Assembly (NCBI RefSeq): GCF_002813375.1
Contig: NZ_PHUJ01000003.1
Span: 2,418,001-2,482,000 of the forward strand
DNA: 64,000 bases
Direction: 5' to 3'
Origin: Pseudonocardia alni
GTDB taxonomy: Bacteria > Actinomycetota > Actinomycetes > Mycobacteriales > Pseudonocardiaceae
Each line of letters begins with the position of its first letter. Positions within the stretch are counted from its first letter, which is position 1. Positions 7,684-16,475 of the stretch are shown one piece after another. Made by a program: the position numbers and the translations under genes. A model generated the notes under the pieces. The model did not search any database. It had not been told where the DNA came from and saw only the letters and a program-made list of their open reading frames with translations.

Positions 7684-9374
7684 CCGCGCCGCGCTGGGCG
7701 GGACTGAGCCACACCGAGATCGTCGCGATGGTGGCGGCCGGTCCGGGCCCCTCGGCGTCGGCCGGGGCGGAGCGGGCGTGGCGCGACGCCGCCGCCGCGC
7801 TCACCGACGTCCACCGCGAGCTGTCCGGGCAGGTCCGTGACCTGCCCGGAGGGTGGTCCGGCGGCACCGCGGACGGCGTCACCGTGGCGTTCGGGTCGCT
7901 GGACGGCTGGGTCGTCTCCGCCGCCGTCGACGCGGGCCGCACCGCCGACGCACTCGCCGCCCAGGCCGGGCTCGCCGCGGACCTCCGGGCCCGGATGCCG
8001 GCCGCCGCGGCGCCGACGCCGCCGGAGGCCGCACCCACCGGCCCGGCCCTGCTCGACGACTGGGCGGCCGCCGACCTCGCCGCGGGCAACTCGGCCGGCC
8101 GGGCCGCGGAGCTGATGGTCCGCTACGACGACGACACCCGCCTCACCGGCGCCCCGTGGACCGGGTGGGGTGCGTCCCCGGTCGTCACCCGCGACGGCAC
8201 CGCCCCCGCCTCCCCCGCTGTCCCGGCCCTGTCGCCCGGCGGGCCCCCGCCCGGCCCCGGCGGCGACGCGGACCCGGCCCCGGACCCGGCGGGCGGCGCC
8301 GGGACGGGGACGACGGTGTTCGCGGGGATCGGCTTCGGCGGGATCACCGCGGCGGTGCTGACCGGGAACGGACGGGCCGGGGTGCCCGGGGCACGGCCGA
8401 TCGACGTCGGCGGGCCCTCCTCCGGGCCGGCTCCCGCGACCGATGCCCCCCGCACCGGCACGCCCGGCGCACCCGGCACCGGCGACCTCCGGGCCGGTCC
8501 GGCGTCCCCCGCGGGCGCCGGCGTCCCGGACGGCGTCGACGGCACGGACCCCGGCGGCAGCAGCACCGCGGTGACCGCCGCGGTGCTCGCGGGCGGGGCG
8601 CTCGGCGGGGCCGGGATCGTGATCGGTGCCACGATCCGCCGGGAGCGGCAGGCCCGGGACGGACGCAGGCCCGCCGGGGGCGGCACGCCGCCCGGACACC
8701 CGCGCCCCGGCGACGCGGCCGGCCACGGGGCACCGTCCTGCGGTGTCGCCCAGGACCCGCCGGGTGACGGACCGCCGAGCGGGGCCGAGCACCGCCCGCC
8801 CTCCGGCGATGCGACGACCAGCGGCACCCGCGCCCCCAGCGGCACCCCGGCCGCCGACGGTGGGGCGCCGCCGGCGTCCGGTGGCCCCGCCCCGGACGGC
8901 GCCACCGGGAACACCGTGCCCGACGGCGGCCCCACGCCACACGCAGGCCCCGCTCCCGGTCCGACCACGAGCGACCGACCGTTCCCGGACGGAACCGGCG
9001 GCGGTGCCGCCCCCGGAGGCCCCGACGGTCCCCGGAGCCCGGTCCACCACGGCGTCACCACCGGTGACCTCGCCGTTCCCCACCCCGACGGCCCGGCGCC
9101 CCACGGCGCCGTCACACACGCCCGCCACGCCCCGCCGCCGATGCCGCCACCGGGCGACCCGGCCGTCCCCCCCGCCGGGGTGCCGGTGGGCGCGGTCCCG
9201 GCCGCCCCACACCCGGTCGCGGCGACCGTCGGCGCGCCCGCCGACCCCCGCACCCCGGCCTGGCGCCTCGTCGCCGACGAGCACGCCGCCCCCGACGACC
9301 CCCCGGAGCAGCCCGGTGCCCGAGCCGACCCCGGCGTCCTGCGCCCCGACGCCCGCTGGAGGGGCCGTGGCTGA
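7680..9374 (+). CDS. PPE-like ESX-associated protein with long Pro/Gly/Ala region
   Basis: 564 residues. The N-terminal about 155 residues are helical (GLSHTEIVAMVAAG, GAERAWRDAAAALTDVHRELSGQVRDLPGGWSGGTADGV), with a W-S-G turn reminiscent of PPE/WXG substrates. The remainder is low-complexity Pro, Gly, Ala and Asp. It contains short hydrophobic glycine-rich segments near 205-230 and a longer one near 300-315 ending in IRRERQ that could cross a membrane. GTG start overlaps the previous stop, and its own stop overlaps the EspG-like start. Likely an ESX substrate or surface protein; no enzymatic domain is visible. Confidence 0.55.
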   Translation: MTAPRWAGLSHTEIVAMVAAGPGPSASAGAERAWRDAAAALTDVHRELSGQVRDLPGGWSGGTADGVTVAFGSLDGWVVSAAVDAGRTADALAAQAGLAADLRARMPAAAAPTPPEAAPTGPALLDDWAAADLAAGNSAGRAAELMVRYDDDTRLTGAPWTGWGASPVVTRDGTAPASPAVPALSPGGPPPGPGGDADPAPDPAGGAGTGTTVFAGIGFGGITAAVLTGNGRAGVPGARPIDVGGPSSGPAPATDAPRTGTPGAPGTGDLRAGPASPAGAGVPDGVDGTDPGGSSTAVTAAVLAGGALGGAGIVIGATIRRERQARDGRRPAGGGTPPGHPRPGDAAGHGAPSCGVAQDPPGDGPPSGAEHRPPSGDATTSGTRAPSGTPAADGGAPPASGGPAPDGATGNTVPDGGPTPHAGPAPGPTTSDRPFPDGTGGGAAPGGPDGPRSPVHHGVTTGDLAVPHPDGPAPHGAVTHARHAPPPMPPPGDPAVPPAGVPVGAVPAAPHPVAATVGAPADPRTPAWRLVADEHAAPDDPPEQPGARADPGVLRPDARWRGRG

Positions 9375-10149
9375 GCCCGCGCCCTGGACCCCGTCGGCGC
9401 CGTTCGTGCTCACCGGCGCCGAGTTCGACGTCGTCTGGGAGCACCTGGGGCTCGGCGCCACCCCGGTGGCGCTGCGGCTGCCCTCCCCCGGGCGCACCCG
9501 CGAGGAACGACGCCGGGTCGTGGCGGCCGGCGTCGGCGGGCTGCGCGCCCGCGGCCTCGCCGGTCCGGCCGGACCCGACCCCGCGCTGGTACGGCTGCTG
9601 GCCCTGCTCGCCCGTCCCGACCGCCATCTGGAGGTGCGCGGCCGTCTCGACGACGGGCCGCTGCGCGCGGTCGCCGCCGAGCGCGACGGCGACGGCGTCC
9701 TCGCCGTCCACACCGGCGGAGCCGTCACCGTCACCGCGGCGGGCTCACCGGCACACGCCGCGGTGTCGGCCCTGCCCCGGCGCGCGCCGGGGCCCGGGCC
9801 CGCCGTGGCCCTGCCCACCACCGAGCTGGCCCGCCTCCTCGACGCGGACGCACACACCGATCCCGGCACGGACGGGGACGACGAGCAGCGGGCCCGGCTC
9901 GCACCGCTCTTCGCCGGGCCCACGCACCGTGCGCAGATCTGTGCCGTCCGGCACGACCGCTGGGGCAGCCCGTCGCGGCTGCCGGGGCACATCGCCGTCG
10001 TCGACACGCCGCGAGGGCGCTACCGGCTGACCCGCGGGACCGGCGCGCACGGCGGACCGGAGTGGTCCACCCTCGCCCCCGCGGGCGACGGCGAGCTGCG
10101 CGACCGGTGCGCGGAGCTGTTCTTCAGTCCAGGTCGGAGTGCTGCATGA
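9367..10149 (+). CDS. EspG-like ESX secretion-associated chaperone
   Basis: 260 residues starting with GTG inside the end of the PPE-like gene. The opening PFVLTGAEFDVVWEHLGLGATPVALRLPSPGRT and the beta-rich body with HIAVVDTPRGRYRLT fit the EspG family, cytosolic chaperones that bind PE/PPE-type substrates and deliver them to an ESX secretion machine. The order EspC-like, PPE-like, EspG-like supports the call. No ESX core (EccA-E, MycP) is present in this window. The 3' end overlaps the convergent lpdA gene by 26 bases, so the two transcripts are antisense to each other there. Confidence 0.7.
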   Translation: MAEPAPWTPSAPFVLTGAEFDVVWEHLGLGATPVALRLPSPGRTREERRRVVAAGVGGLRARGLAGPAGPDPALVRLLALLARPDRHLEVRGRLDDGPLRAVAAERDGDGVLAVHTGGAVTVTAAGSPAHAAVSALPRRAPGPGPAVALPTTELARLLDADAHTDPGTDGDDEQRARLAPLFAGPTHRAQICAVRHDRWGSPSRLPGHIAVVDTPRGRYRLTRGTGAHGGPEWSTLAPAGDGELRDRCAELFFSPGRSAA

Positions 10150-11527
10150 GCTGACGGCCCGCCTCGGTGATCGACCCGGACAGCGACGGGTACACCGAGA
10201 ACGTGTGGGCCAGGTCGTCCACGCCGAGCCCGTTCTGGACCGCCATCGCGATCGGCAGGATCAGCTCGCTCGCGACCGGGGCGACCACGACACCACCGAT
10301 GACCACGCCGGACGCCGGGCGGCAGAACAGCTTCACGAAGCCGCGGCGCAGCCCGCGCATCTTGGCGCGCGGGTTCGTCGACAGCGGCAGCATCACGGTG
10401 CGGGCCGGGACCTCACCGGAGTCGATCGCGTTCTGGCTGATCCCGACGGTCGCGATCTCGGGGCGGGTGAACACGTTCGCCGCGACGGTCCGCAGCCGGA
10501 TCGGGGACACGCCCTCGCCCAGCGCGTGCCACATCGCGATCCGGCCCTGCATGGCCGCGACCGAGGCGAGCATGAGCACCCCGGTGCAGTCGCCGGCCGC
10601 GTAGACGCCCGGCTCGGAGGTGCGCGAGACCTTGTCGACGGGGACGAACCCGCCGCGGTCGGTCTCGATGCCGATCTTCTCCAGGCCGAGGTCGGCGGTG
10701 TTCGGGATCGACCCGACGGTCATCAGGGCGTGCGAGCCCTCGACGACCCGGCCGTCGGACAGCGTGACGCGGACGCCGTCGCCGGTGTTCTCGACCGAGT
10801 CCGCGCGGGCGTGGGCGAGGATCTCGACGCCGCGCTCGGCGAAGACCTCCTCGAGCACGGCCGCGGCGTCGGCGTCCTCGTGCGGGAGGACCCGGTCACG
10901 GCTGGAGACCAGGCTGACCCGGCAGCCGAGCTCGACGTAGGCGGAGCAGAACTCCGCGCCCGTCACGCCCGACCCGATCACGATCAGGTGCTCCGGCAGC
11001 TCGTCGAGGTCGTAGAGCTGGCGCCAGTCGAGGATCCGGTCGCCGTCGGGCCGGGCGGAGTCCAGCACCCGCGGGGTGGCCCCGGTCGCGATGAGGACGA
11101 CGTCGGCGACGAGCTCCTCGACCGTCCCGTCGGTGTGGGTGGCGGTCACCTCGTGCGCGGCGCGGGCCGCGGCGGGCCCGGCGAACTGCGCGGTGCCGGC
11201 GATGATCCGGACGCCCTCGTCCTCCAGCCGGGCCCGCACGTCGGCGGACTGGGCGAGAGCGAGGGACTTGACCCGCTCGTTGACCGCGGGCAGGTCGACC
11301 GCGGAGTTGCCGCGGTCCACCAGCACGCCGAGGTCCTCGGCACGGTGCAGGTCGACCCGGACGGCCGCGGAGGAGATGAAGGTCTTCGAGGGGACGCAGT
11401 CGTAGACGACGCAGGCGCCGCCCATCCCGTCCCGCTCGACGACGGTCACCTCGCTGCCGTGCTGTGCCGCGACGAGTGCGGCCTCGTACCCGGCCGGTCC
11501 GCCGCCCATGATGACGATGCGGGTCAC
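10124..11527 (-). CDS. lpdA: NAD(P)H-quinone dehydrogenase, LpdA type flavoprotein
   Basis: 467-aa disulfide-reductase-fold flavoprotein. FAD-binding GGGPAG at residues 8-13, redox-active pair Cys39/Cys44 in CVVYDCVPSK, NAD(P) loop GSGVTGAE, and the FAD motif YAAGDCTG near 310 are all present. The C-terminal dimer interface has VYPSLSGSITEA instead of the HPTxxE of lipoamide dehydrogenase, so lipoamide reduction is unlikely; mycobacterial LpdA (Rv3303c) reduces quinones with NAD(P)H. GTG at 11527 places the FAD motif at the very N-terminus. Divergent from a GGCT-fold gene and convergent with espG-like. Confidence 0.85.
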   Translation of the reverse strand: MTRIVIMGGGPAGYEAALVAAQHGSEVTVVERDGMGGACVVYDCVPSKTFISSAAVRVDLHRAEDLGVLVDRGNSAVDLPAVNERVKSLALAQSADVRARLEDEGVRIIAGTAQFAGPAAARAAHEVTATHTDGTVEELVADVVLIATGATPRVLDSARPDGDRILDWRQLYDLDELPEHLIVIGSGVTGAEFCSAYVELGCRVSLVSSRDRVLPHEDADAAAVLEEVFAERGVEILAHARADSVENTGDGVRVTLSDGRVVEGSHALMTVGSIPNTADLGLEKIGIETDRGGFVPVDKVSRTSEPGVYAAGDCTGVLMLASVAAMQGRIAMWHALGEGVSPIRLRTVAANVFTRPEIATVGISQNAIDSGEVPARTVMLPLSTNPRAKMRGLRRGFVKLFCRPASGVVIGGVVVAPVASELILPIAMAVQNGLGVDDLAHTFSVYPSLSGSITEAGRQLMQHSDLD

Positions 11528-11658
11528 GGGAGATCCCCCTGGAGAAGTCGATGGTGGTGGACCGGCAGGCGGTCCCGCCCGCCGGCGTCGACGGGGCTCA
11601 CAGTACGCGTGTCCCATCATTACGACCGGGCGGGTCGAGGCCCCGCCGGGCTCCCCAT

Positions 11659-11664
11659 TACCCT
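11659..11664 (+). promoter_or_regulatory. -10 element of a leaderless promoter
   Basis: TACCCT ends 6 bases before the GTG at 11671, so the transcript probably begins at the start codon. Confidence 0.5.
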
Positions 11665-11670
11665 GCACGC

Positions 11671-12135
11671 GTGCCGCTGTATGCCGCGTACGGGTCGAAC
11701 ATGGACCCCGAGCAGATGAAGGAGCGCGCCCCGCACTCGCCGATGGCCGGGACCGGGTGGCTCCAGGGCTGGCGGCTGACGTTCGGCGGCGAGGACTACA
11801 CCTGGGAGGGCGCGCTCTCCACCGTGGTGGAGGAGCCGGGCTCGCAGGTGTTCGTCGTGCTCTACGACGTCCCCGAGCACGACGAACGCCAGCTCGACCG
11901 CTGGGAGGGCGGCGAGCTGGGCATGCACAAGAAGCTGCGGCTGCGCGTCGCCACCCTCGACGGCAGCGTCCTCGCGTTCATCTACGTGCTGAACGCCTAC
12001 GAGGGCGGGGACCCGTCGGCCCGCTACCTGGGCGTCATCGCCGACGCCGCGGAGACCGCGGGCGCCCCGGACGACTACGTCAACGAGCTGCGCAGCAGGC
12101 CCAGCCGCAAGTCCTCCCCCGGCAACCAGTCCTGA
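11671..12135 (+). CDS. GGCT-fold (gamma-glutamylcyclotransferase-like) protein
   Basis: 154-residue protein starting PLYAAYGSNMDPEQM, the YGSN loop that binds the substrate in gamma-glutamylcyclotransferase-fold enzymes. The usual catalytic Glu region is seen in VPEHDERQLDRWEGGELG, and FIYVLNAYEGGDPSARYLGVI completes the fold. Such enzymes release 5-oxoproline from gamma-glutamyl amines or peptides; the substrate here is unknown. The start has no Shine-Dalgarno but a TANNNT box 6 bases upstream, so it is probably leaderless. It precedes a terminator shared with the M20 hydrolase gene; an equivalent gene (Rv3304) sits beside lpdA in mycobacteria as I recall. Confidence 0.8.
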   Translation: MPLYAAYGSNMDPEQMKERAPHSPMAGTGWLQGWRLTFGGEDYTWEGALSTVVEEPGSQVFVVLYDVPEHDERQLDRWEGGELGMHKKLRLRVATLDGSVLAFIYVLNAYEGGDPSARYLGVIADAAETAGAPDDYVNELRSRPSRKSSPGNQS

Positions 12136-12156
12136 CCGGCCGCACCGGCTGACGAC

Positions 12157-12190
12157 GACGGCCCGGCCCCCGCGAGGGGACCGGGCCGTC
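12157..12190. terminator. Bidirectional terminator between convergent genes
   Basis: Arms 12157-12170 (GACGGCCCGGCCCC) and 12176-12190 pair fully except for a bulged A at 12180, with a 5-base loop. It serves the GGCT-fold gene on the plus strand and the M20 hydrolase on the minus strand. Confidence 0.7.
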
Positions 12191-12215
12191 GCCGTTCACC
12201 GCGGGAGACGGTGGT

Positions 12216-13463
12216 TCAGGAGGCCGCCTGCGCCAGCGCGGACAGCGCGGCCTGCACCAGCACCCGCGACCCGAACGGCAGGGCCCGCTCGTCGAGGTCG
12301 AAGGTCGGCTGGTGGATGTCCCGCTGCTTGCCGGTGCCCGGCCACACCCCGAGCCGCGCCATGGCGCCCGCGGAGTGCTCCAGGTACCAGGCGAAGTCCT
12401 CGCCGCCCGAGGACTGCTCGGTGGAGGCGTCGGCGGCCTCGCCACCGACGGTCACCGCGGCGTCGCGCAGCATCCCGGTGGACACCGCGTCGTTGACGAC
12501 CGGCGGGACACCGCGGACGTGGTCGAGCACGTAGCCGACACCGGTCGGGGCCAGCACGGACGCGACGAGCGCCCGCAGCTTCTCCTCGAGCTCGGTCCAG
12601 GTGGCGTGGTCGGCGGTGCGGAGGGTGCCGCGCAGCAGGCCGGACTGCGGGATCGCGTTCGCCGCGTCCCCGGCGTGCACCGCACCCCAGGTCAGGACGG
12701 TGCCCGACCGCGGGTCGACGTGGCGGGTCAGCAGCAGCGGCACCTGGGTGGCCAGCAGCCCGAGCGCCTGCACGAGGTCGGCGGTCAGGTGCGGGCGGGA
12801 GGTGTGCCCGCCCGGGGAGGTCAGCCGGACCTCGATGAGGTCGCAGGCCGAGGTGATCGGCCCGACCCGGGTGCCGAGCCGTCCGACCTCCAGGCGCGGG
12901 TCGCAGTGCAGTGCGAAGATCCGCTGCACGCCCTCCATCACGCCCTGCTCGACGGCGTCGAGCGCGCCGCCCGGCTGCACCTCCTCGGCCGGCTGGAACA
13001 CCAGCCGGACCCGGCCGGGCAGCGACGGCGCGGACTGCAGCGCCAGTGCCGCGCCGAGCAGCATCGCGGTGTGCGCGTCGTGCCCGCAGGCGTGCATGAC
13101 GCCGGGCACCTCGGAGGCGAACGGGAGACCGGTCTGCTCATGCAGGGGCAGCGCGTCCATGTCCGCGCGCAGGGCGACCAGCGGCTCGCCGTGCCCCACC
13201 TCGCAGACGACACCGGTGCCGCCGCGCAGCGTGCGCGGCTCCAGACCGGCCCGCAGCAGGGTCTCCGAGACCCGCGCGGTCGTGAGGTGCTCGCGACGGG
13301 CCAGCTCGGGCTGGGCGTGGATCGCGCGGCGCCAGCCGACGATCTCGCCCTTGTGCGCCCGCATCCACGACTCCAGCCAGGCCGGACCCGTGCCGGAGCC
13401 GAGATCGTCGACCGCGGGATCGGTGATCTCCGGGAGCTCGGTGCGGGTCTGCAGCGCAGTCAC
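12216..13463 (-). CDS. M20-family amidohydrolase (AmiA1/AmiB1-like)
   Basis: 415-aa dimetal peptidase/amidohydrolase of the M20D group, which cleaves N-acyl amino acids or related amides. Metal-binding and catalytic motifs are intact: HACGHDAHTAM, the Glu pair in FQPAEEVQPGGA, HCDPRLEVG, and SSGGEDFAWYLEH near the C-terminus. GTG 13463 is preceded by GAGGAGGA; in-frame codons further upstream lack a ribosome site. In M. tuberculosis amiA1 and amiB1 lie between lpdA and the purine phosphorylase gene, and this single copy occupies the same place. Substrate unassigned. Confidence 0.88.
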   Translation of the reverse strand: MTALQTRTELPEITDPAVDDLGSGTGPAWLESWMRAHKGEIVGWRRAIHAQPELARREHLTTARVSETLLRAGLEPRTLRGGTGVVCEVGHGEPLVALRADMDALPLHEQTGLPFASEVPGVMHACGHDAHTAMLLGAALALQSAPSLPGRVRLVFQPAEEVQPGGALDAVEQGVMEGVQRIFALHCDPRLEVGRLGTRVGPITSACDLIEVRLTSPGGHTSRPHLTADLVQALGLLATQVPLLLTRHVDPRSGTVLTWGAVHAGDAANAIPQSGLLRGTLRTADHATWTELEEKLRALVASVLAPTGVGYVLDHVRGVPPVVNDAVSTGMLRDAAVTVGGEAADASTEQSSGGEDFAWYLEHSAGAMARLGVWPGTGKQRDIHQPTFDLDERALPFGSRVLVQAALSALAQAAS

Positions 13464-13945
13464 CTTGTCCTCCTCGTACTGGCCCTCGGCGGGAACGGCC
13501 CGCATGCCCGCGGTCGACGCGGACGGCGTTCGGTCGTCTCCCACCACCCATGATGGTGCTCACCCGTCCGGCGGTGTTCCAGTCGAAATCGTCCGTTCCC
13601 GTCTCGGGGCGGCAAGGGGTCGGCGAGCTGCTGCCAGCGGGTTCACCGCTCCAGGTGAACGGCCGCGTGCGACCGCTCCTCCCGTCGGCGAACGGCCGTC
13701 CTCGCCGTTCACCGGCGGTTCGGACGCCCGCCGCGGGGAACTCCCGGGACGACGACACCGGCCCGCGGCCGGAACGCCACCGGACCGTGACCGTCCGCAC
13801 GCCCGGCCCGCCCCGGCGGCCGTCCGGCGTCCCGGAACGACCAGCTTCGTCACGCACCGTCACCACTGCGCACCGCCGGTGACGACCTCGGCCGGGAACG
13901 GTGTGCGGGAACGGGCAGCGCGGGCTCGATGGAACAATCGGCGGC
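13464..13945. other. Gap of 482 bases with operator-like palindrome
   Basis: No convincing gene: a 110-residue reading frame on the plus strand has a composition unlike its neighbours. The region separates divergent transcripts (M20 hydrolase and kinase) and holds several GTTCACC/GGTGAAC elements. Confidence 0.4.
13641..13660. promoter_or_regulatory. Candidate operator GTTCACC-N6-GGTGAAC
   Basis: Perfect 7-bp inverted repeat with a 6-base spacer (13641-13647 / 13654-13660). Its right half also pairs with GCCGTTCAC at 13704-13712. A dimeric regulator site is a plausible reading; the regulator is unknown. Confidence 0.35.
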
Positions 13946-15634
13946 GTGTCCGTTCCCGAGGGCGAGGTCCAGCGCCGACAGTTCGCCGGGCGGTACCGCG
14001 TCGACGGTCCGCTCGGGAGCGGCGCGATGGGCACCGTCTGGTCGGGTTTCGACGAGGTACTGCACCGCCGCGTCGCGCTCAAGGAGCTGAAGATCCCCGA
14101 CGGAATCCCGGCCGGGGAGAAGCTGGAGCTGCGGGAACGCATCATGCGGGAGGCCCGGGCACTGGCCGGGCTGTCGCACCCCAACGTCGTGACCGTCTTC
14201 GACGTGCTCGACTCCGGCGGCGACGAGCCGCTGGTGGTCATGGAGCTGGTGCCGTCGAAGAACCTGGCCGCGGCGATCACCGAGCTGGGCAGGCTCGACG
14301 CCGCGCAGGCGGGCGTCGTCGGGCACGGCACCGCGGCGGCCCTGCGGGCCGCCCACCGGGCCGGGATCACCCACCGCGACGTGAAGCCCGGCAACGTCCT
14401 GATCTCCGACGACGGCCGGATCAAGCTCACCGACTTCGGCATCGCCCGCAACGAGTCCGACGCGCCGATGACCTCCGCGGGCCTCGTGCTCGGCTCCCCC
14501 GCCTACATCGCGCCCGAGGTCGCCGCGGGCCAGCCGGTCACGCCGGCCGCGGACCTGTGGGGCCTCGGCGCGACGCTCTGGGCCGCCGTCGAGGGCCGCC
14601 CGCCCTACGACGTCGACGGTGACCCGGTCCGCACCATCACCGAGGTCGTCGACGGTCCCGTCCCCGCGCCGACGGTCACCGGCCCGCTCGCCGAGGTCAT
14701 CGCCGGGCTGATGGTCAAGGAGCCGTCGGGCCGGATGCCGCTCGACGAGGTCCGGGCCCGGCTGCGCCCGCTGCTCGCCGACCCGGACGACCCGATCTTC
14801 CCCGGCTCCCCGGACGTGCCGACCGTGATGGCGCGGGTGCCCGCACCGACCGGCGCGGCCCCGGCACCGGCACCGCCGCGGGTCGCCGCACCGCCCCCGC
14901 GCGGCCCGGTCGGCCCCACCGGCACCGGCACCTACGGCCGCGTCCCGGCCGCCGACCCCGTGCCCGCCCCGGCACCGCCGCCCGCCGAGCCGCCGCGCCC
15001 GCGGCAGGCCCGCCCGTCGTCGCGGGGGGCGGCGCCCGCCCGTACCGCGGCGGCCGGCCCGACCACCGTGCTCGGCGCCGTCCCGCTGGTGCTCGGCGGC
15101 GCCCTGATCGTGCTGCTCGGCGCGCTCGCCGGGTTCGCCGGGGTCCGCGCGCTGGCCGGGCAGGAACCGCTGTCGACGGTCACCGTCGCCACCGACCGGT
15201 CGCTGCGCACCACCTACCCGGACCCGCTCGGCTTCACCGTGCCGGTGCCCGACGGCTGGACGCAGTTCCGCTCGCCCGCCCCCGACGGCTCGGTCGTCGT
15301 CCGCTTCGTCAGCCCGGACGGCCGTCAGGAGCTCTCGGTCCGGGCGGCGACCTCGGTCCGGGCCGTCACCGACGCCCTCACCCCCGAGGCGCTGGGCGTC
15401 GACCCGGTCGAGGCCGGGCCGGTCGAGCAGCTGCCCGACGGCTCCAGCCAGGTCGCGCTCACCACCGGCAGCGGCAGCGCGCAGCGCAGCACGCTGATGC
15501 GCATCATTCCCGGCCGCGACCAGCTCGACGGGGTCTGGGTACTGCAGCTGACCTCCCCCGCCGGCCGCGCCGAGGGCGCCGTCGCGGGCCTGTTCGACGC
15601 CATCGGCTCGGGCTTCCGCGCCACCCCGGGCTGA
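13946..15634 (+). CDS. Membrane Ser/Thr protein kinase (PknB-like)
   Basis: 562-aa eukaryotic-type kinase. Cytosolic kinase domain (about 10-270) has the glycine loop GSGAMG, the VALKEL lysine, HRDVKPGN with catalytic Asp145, DFG and the SPAYIAPE activation segment; all residues needed for activity are present. A Pro/Ala-rich linker follows, then one transmembrane helix at about 375-400 and an extracellular domain of about 160 residues ([18 protein letters not shown]...) that is not PASTA and has no recognised ligand. GTG 13946 is chosen because the domain begins right after it. The phosphorylated targets are unknown. A leaderless purine phosphorylase gene follows 37 bases later. Confidence 0.9.
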   Translation: MSVPEGEVQRRQFAGRYRVDGPLGSGAMGTVWSGFDEVLHRRVALKELKIPDGIPAGEKLELRERIMREARALAGLSHPNVVTVFDVLDSGGDEPLVVMELVPSKNLAAAITELGRLDAAQAGVVGHGTAAALRAAHRAGITHRDVKPGNVLISDDGRIKLTDFGIARNESDAPMTSAGLVLGSPAYIAPEVAAGQPVTPAADLWGLGATLWAAVEGRPPYDVDGDPVRTITEVVDGPVPAPTVTGPLAEVIAGLMVKEPSGRMPLDEVRARLRPLLADPDDPIFPGSPDVPTVMARVPAPTGAAPAPAPPRVAAPPPRGPVGPTGTGTYGRVPAADPVPAPAPPPAEPPRPRQARPSSRGAAPARTAAAGPTTVLGAVPLVLGGALIVLLGALAGFAGVRALAGQEPLSTVTVATDRSLRTTYPDPLGFTVPVPDGWTQFRSPAPDGSVVVRFVSPDGRQELSVRAATSVRAVTDALTPEALGVDPVEAGPVEQLPDGSSQVALTTGSGSAQRSTLMRIIPGRDQLDGVWVLQLTSPAGRAEGAVAGLFDAIGSGFRATPG

Positions 15635-15658
15635 GCCGGCCACGGCGCCGGCGGCCCC

Positions 15659-15664
15659 TAGGCT
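15659..15664 (+). promoter_or_regulatory. -10 element of leaderless purine phosphorylase promoter
   Basis: TAGGCT ends 7 bases before the ATG at 15672; no Shine-Dalgarno sequence is present. Confidence 0.55.
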
Positions 15665-15671
15665 GGCGCGC

Positions 15672-16475
15672 ATGGCCGACACCGCCGACCCCACCGCTCG
15701 CGCCCACGCCGCCGCCGCCGAGCTCGCCCGCCGCACCGGCACCGACACCCACGACGTGGCGGTGGTCCTGGGCTCCGGCTGGCGTCCGGCCGCCGACGTC
15801 CTCGGCACCCCGGACACCGAGGTCCCGATGGCCGAGCTGCCCGGGTTCGTCGCGCCGTCCGCGGTCGGCCACGGCGGCACCGCCCGCTCGCTGCGCATCG
15901 GCGACACCCGGGTGCTGGTCCTGCTCGGGCGCACCCACCTCTACGAGGGCCACGGGATGGACCCGGTCGTGCACGGCGTCCGCACCGCCGCGGCGGCCGG
16001 TGTCCGCACGGTCGTGCTGACCAACGCGGCGGGCGGCATCACCGAGGGCCTGTCGGTCGGGCAGCCGGTGCTGATCTCCGACCATCTCAACCTGCTGGCG
16101 CGCTCGCCGCTGCACGGCGCGCACTTCGTCGACCTCACCGACGCCTACTCCCCCCGGCTGCGCGCCGCCGCCCGCGAGCTGGACCCGTCGCTGGTCGACG
16201 GCGTCTACGCCGGGCTGCCCGGTCCGCACTTCGAGACCCCGGCCGAGATCCGGATGCTGCGCACGCTGGGCGCGGACCTGGTCGGGATGTCCACCGTCGC
16301 CGAGACGATCGCCGCCCGCGCCGCCGGACTGGAGGTCGCCGGCATCTCGCTGGTCACCAACCTGGCCGCGGGCCTGTCCGGGCAGCCGCTGAACCACCAG
16401 GAGGTCCTCGACGCCGGCGCCGCGGCGGCGACCCGGATGGGCTCGCTGCTGCGCGACCTCGTCGGCCGCATCTGA
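15672..16475 (+). CDS. punA: Purine-nucleoside phosphorylase (trimeric PNP family)
   Basis: 267-aa enzyme that splits purine (deoxy)nucleosides with phosphate into base and (deoxy)ribose-1-phosphate. Phosphate and substrate motifs: [40 protein letters not shown] and [11 protein letters not shown], followed by TNLAAGLS. Start ATG appears leaderless. The stop shares one base with the start of the phosphomutase gene (TGATG), so the sugar phosphate product is passed, in genetic terms, straight to a pentose-phosphate-capable mutase. Corresponds in position to mycobacterial deoD/punA (Rv3307). Confidence 0.93.
   Translation: MADTADPTARAHAAAAELARRTGTDTHDVAVVLGSGWRPAADVLGTPDTEVPMAELPGFVAPSAVGHGGTARSLRIGDTRVLVLLGRTHLYEGHGMDPVVHGVRTAAAAGVRTVVLTNAAGGITEGLSVGQPVLISDHLNLLARSPLHGAHFVDLTDAYSPRLRAAARELDPSLVDGVYAGLPGPHFETPAEIRMLRTLGADLVGMSTVAETIAARAAGLEVAGISLVTNLAAGLSGQPLNHQEVLDAGAAAATRMGSLLRDLVGRI

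Noticed and set aside
13550..13882. 110-residue frame between the M20 hydrolase and the kinase
   Set aside because: No ribosome site, no recognisable motif and a composition typical of intergenic DNA here.
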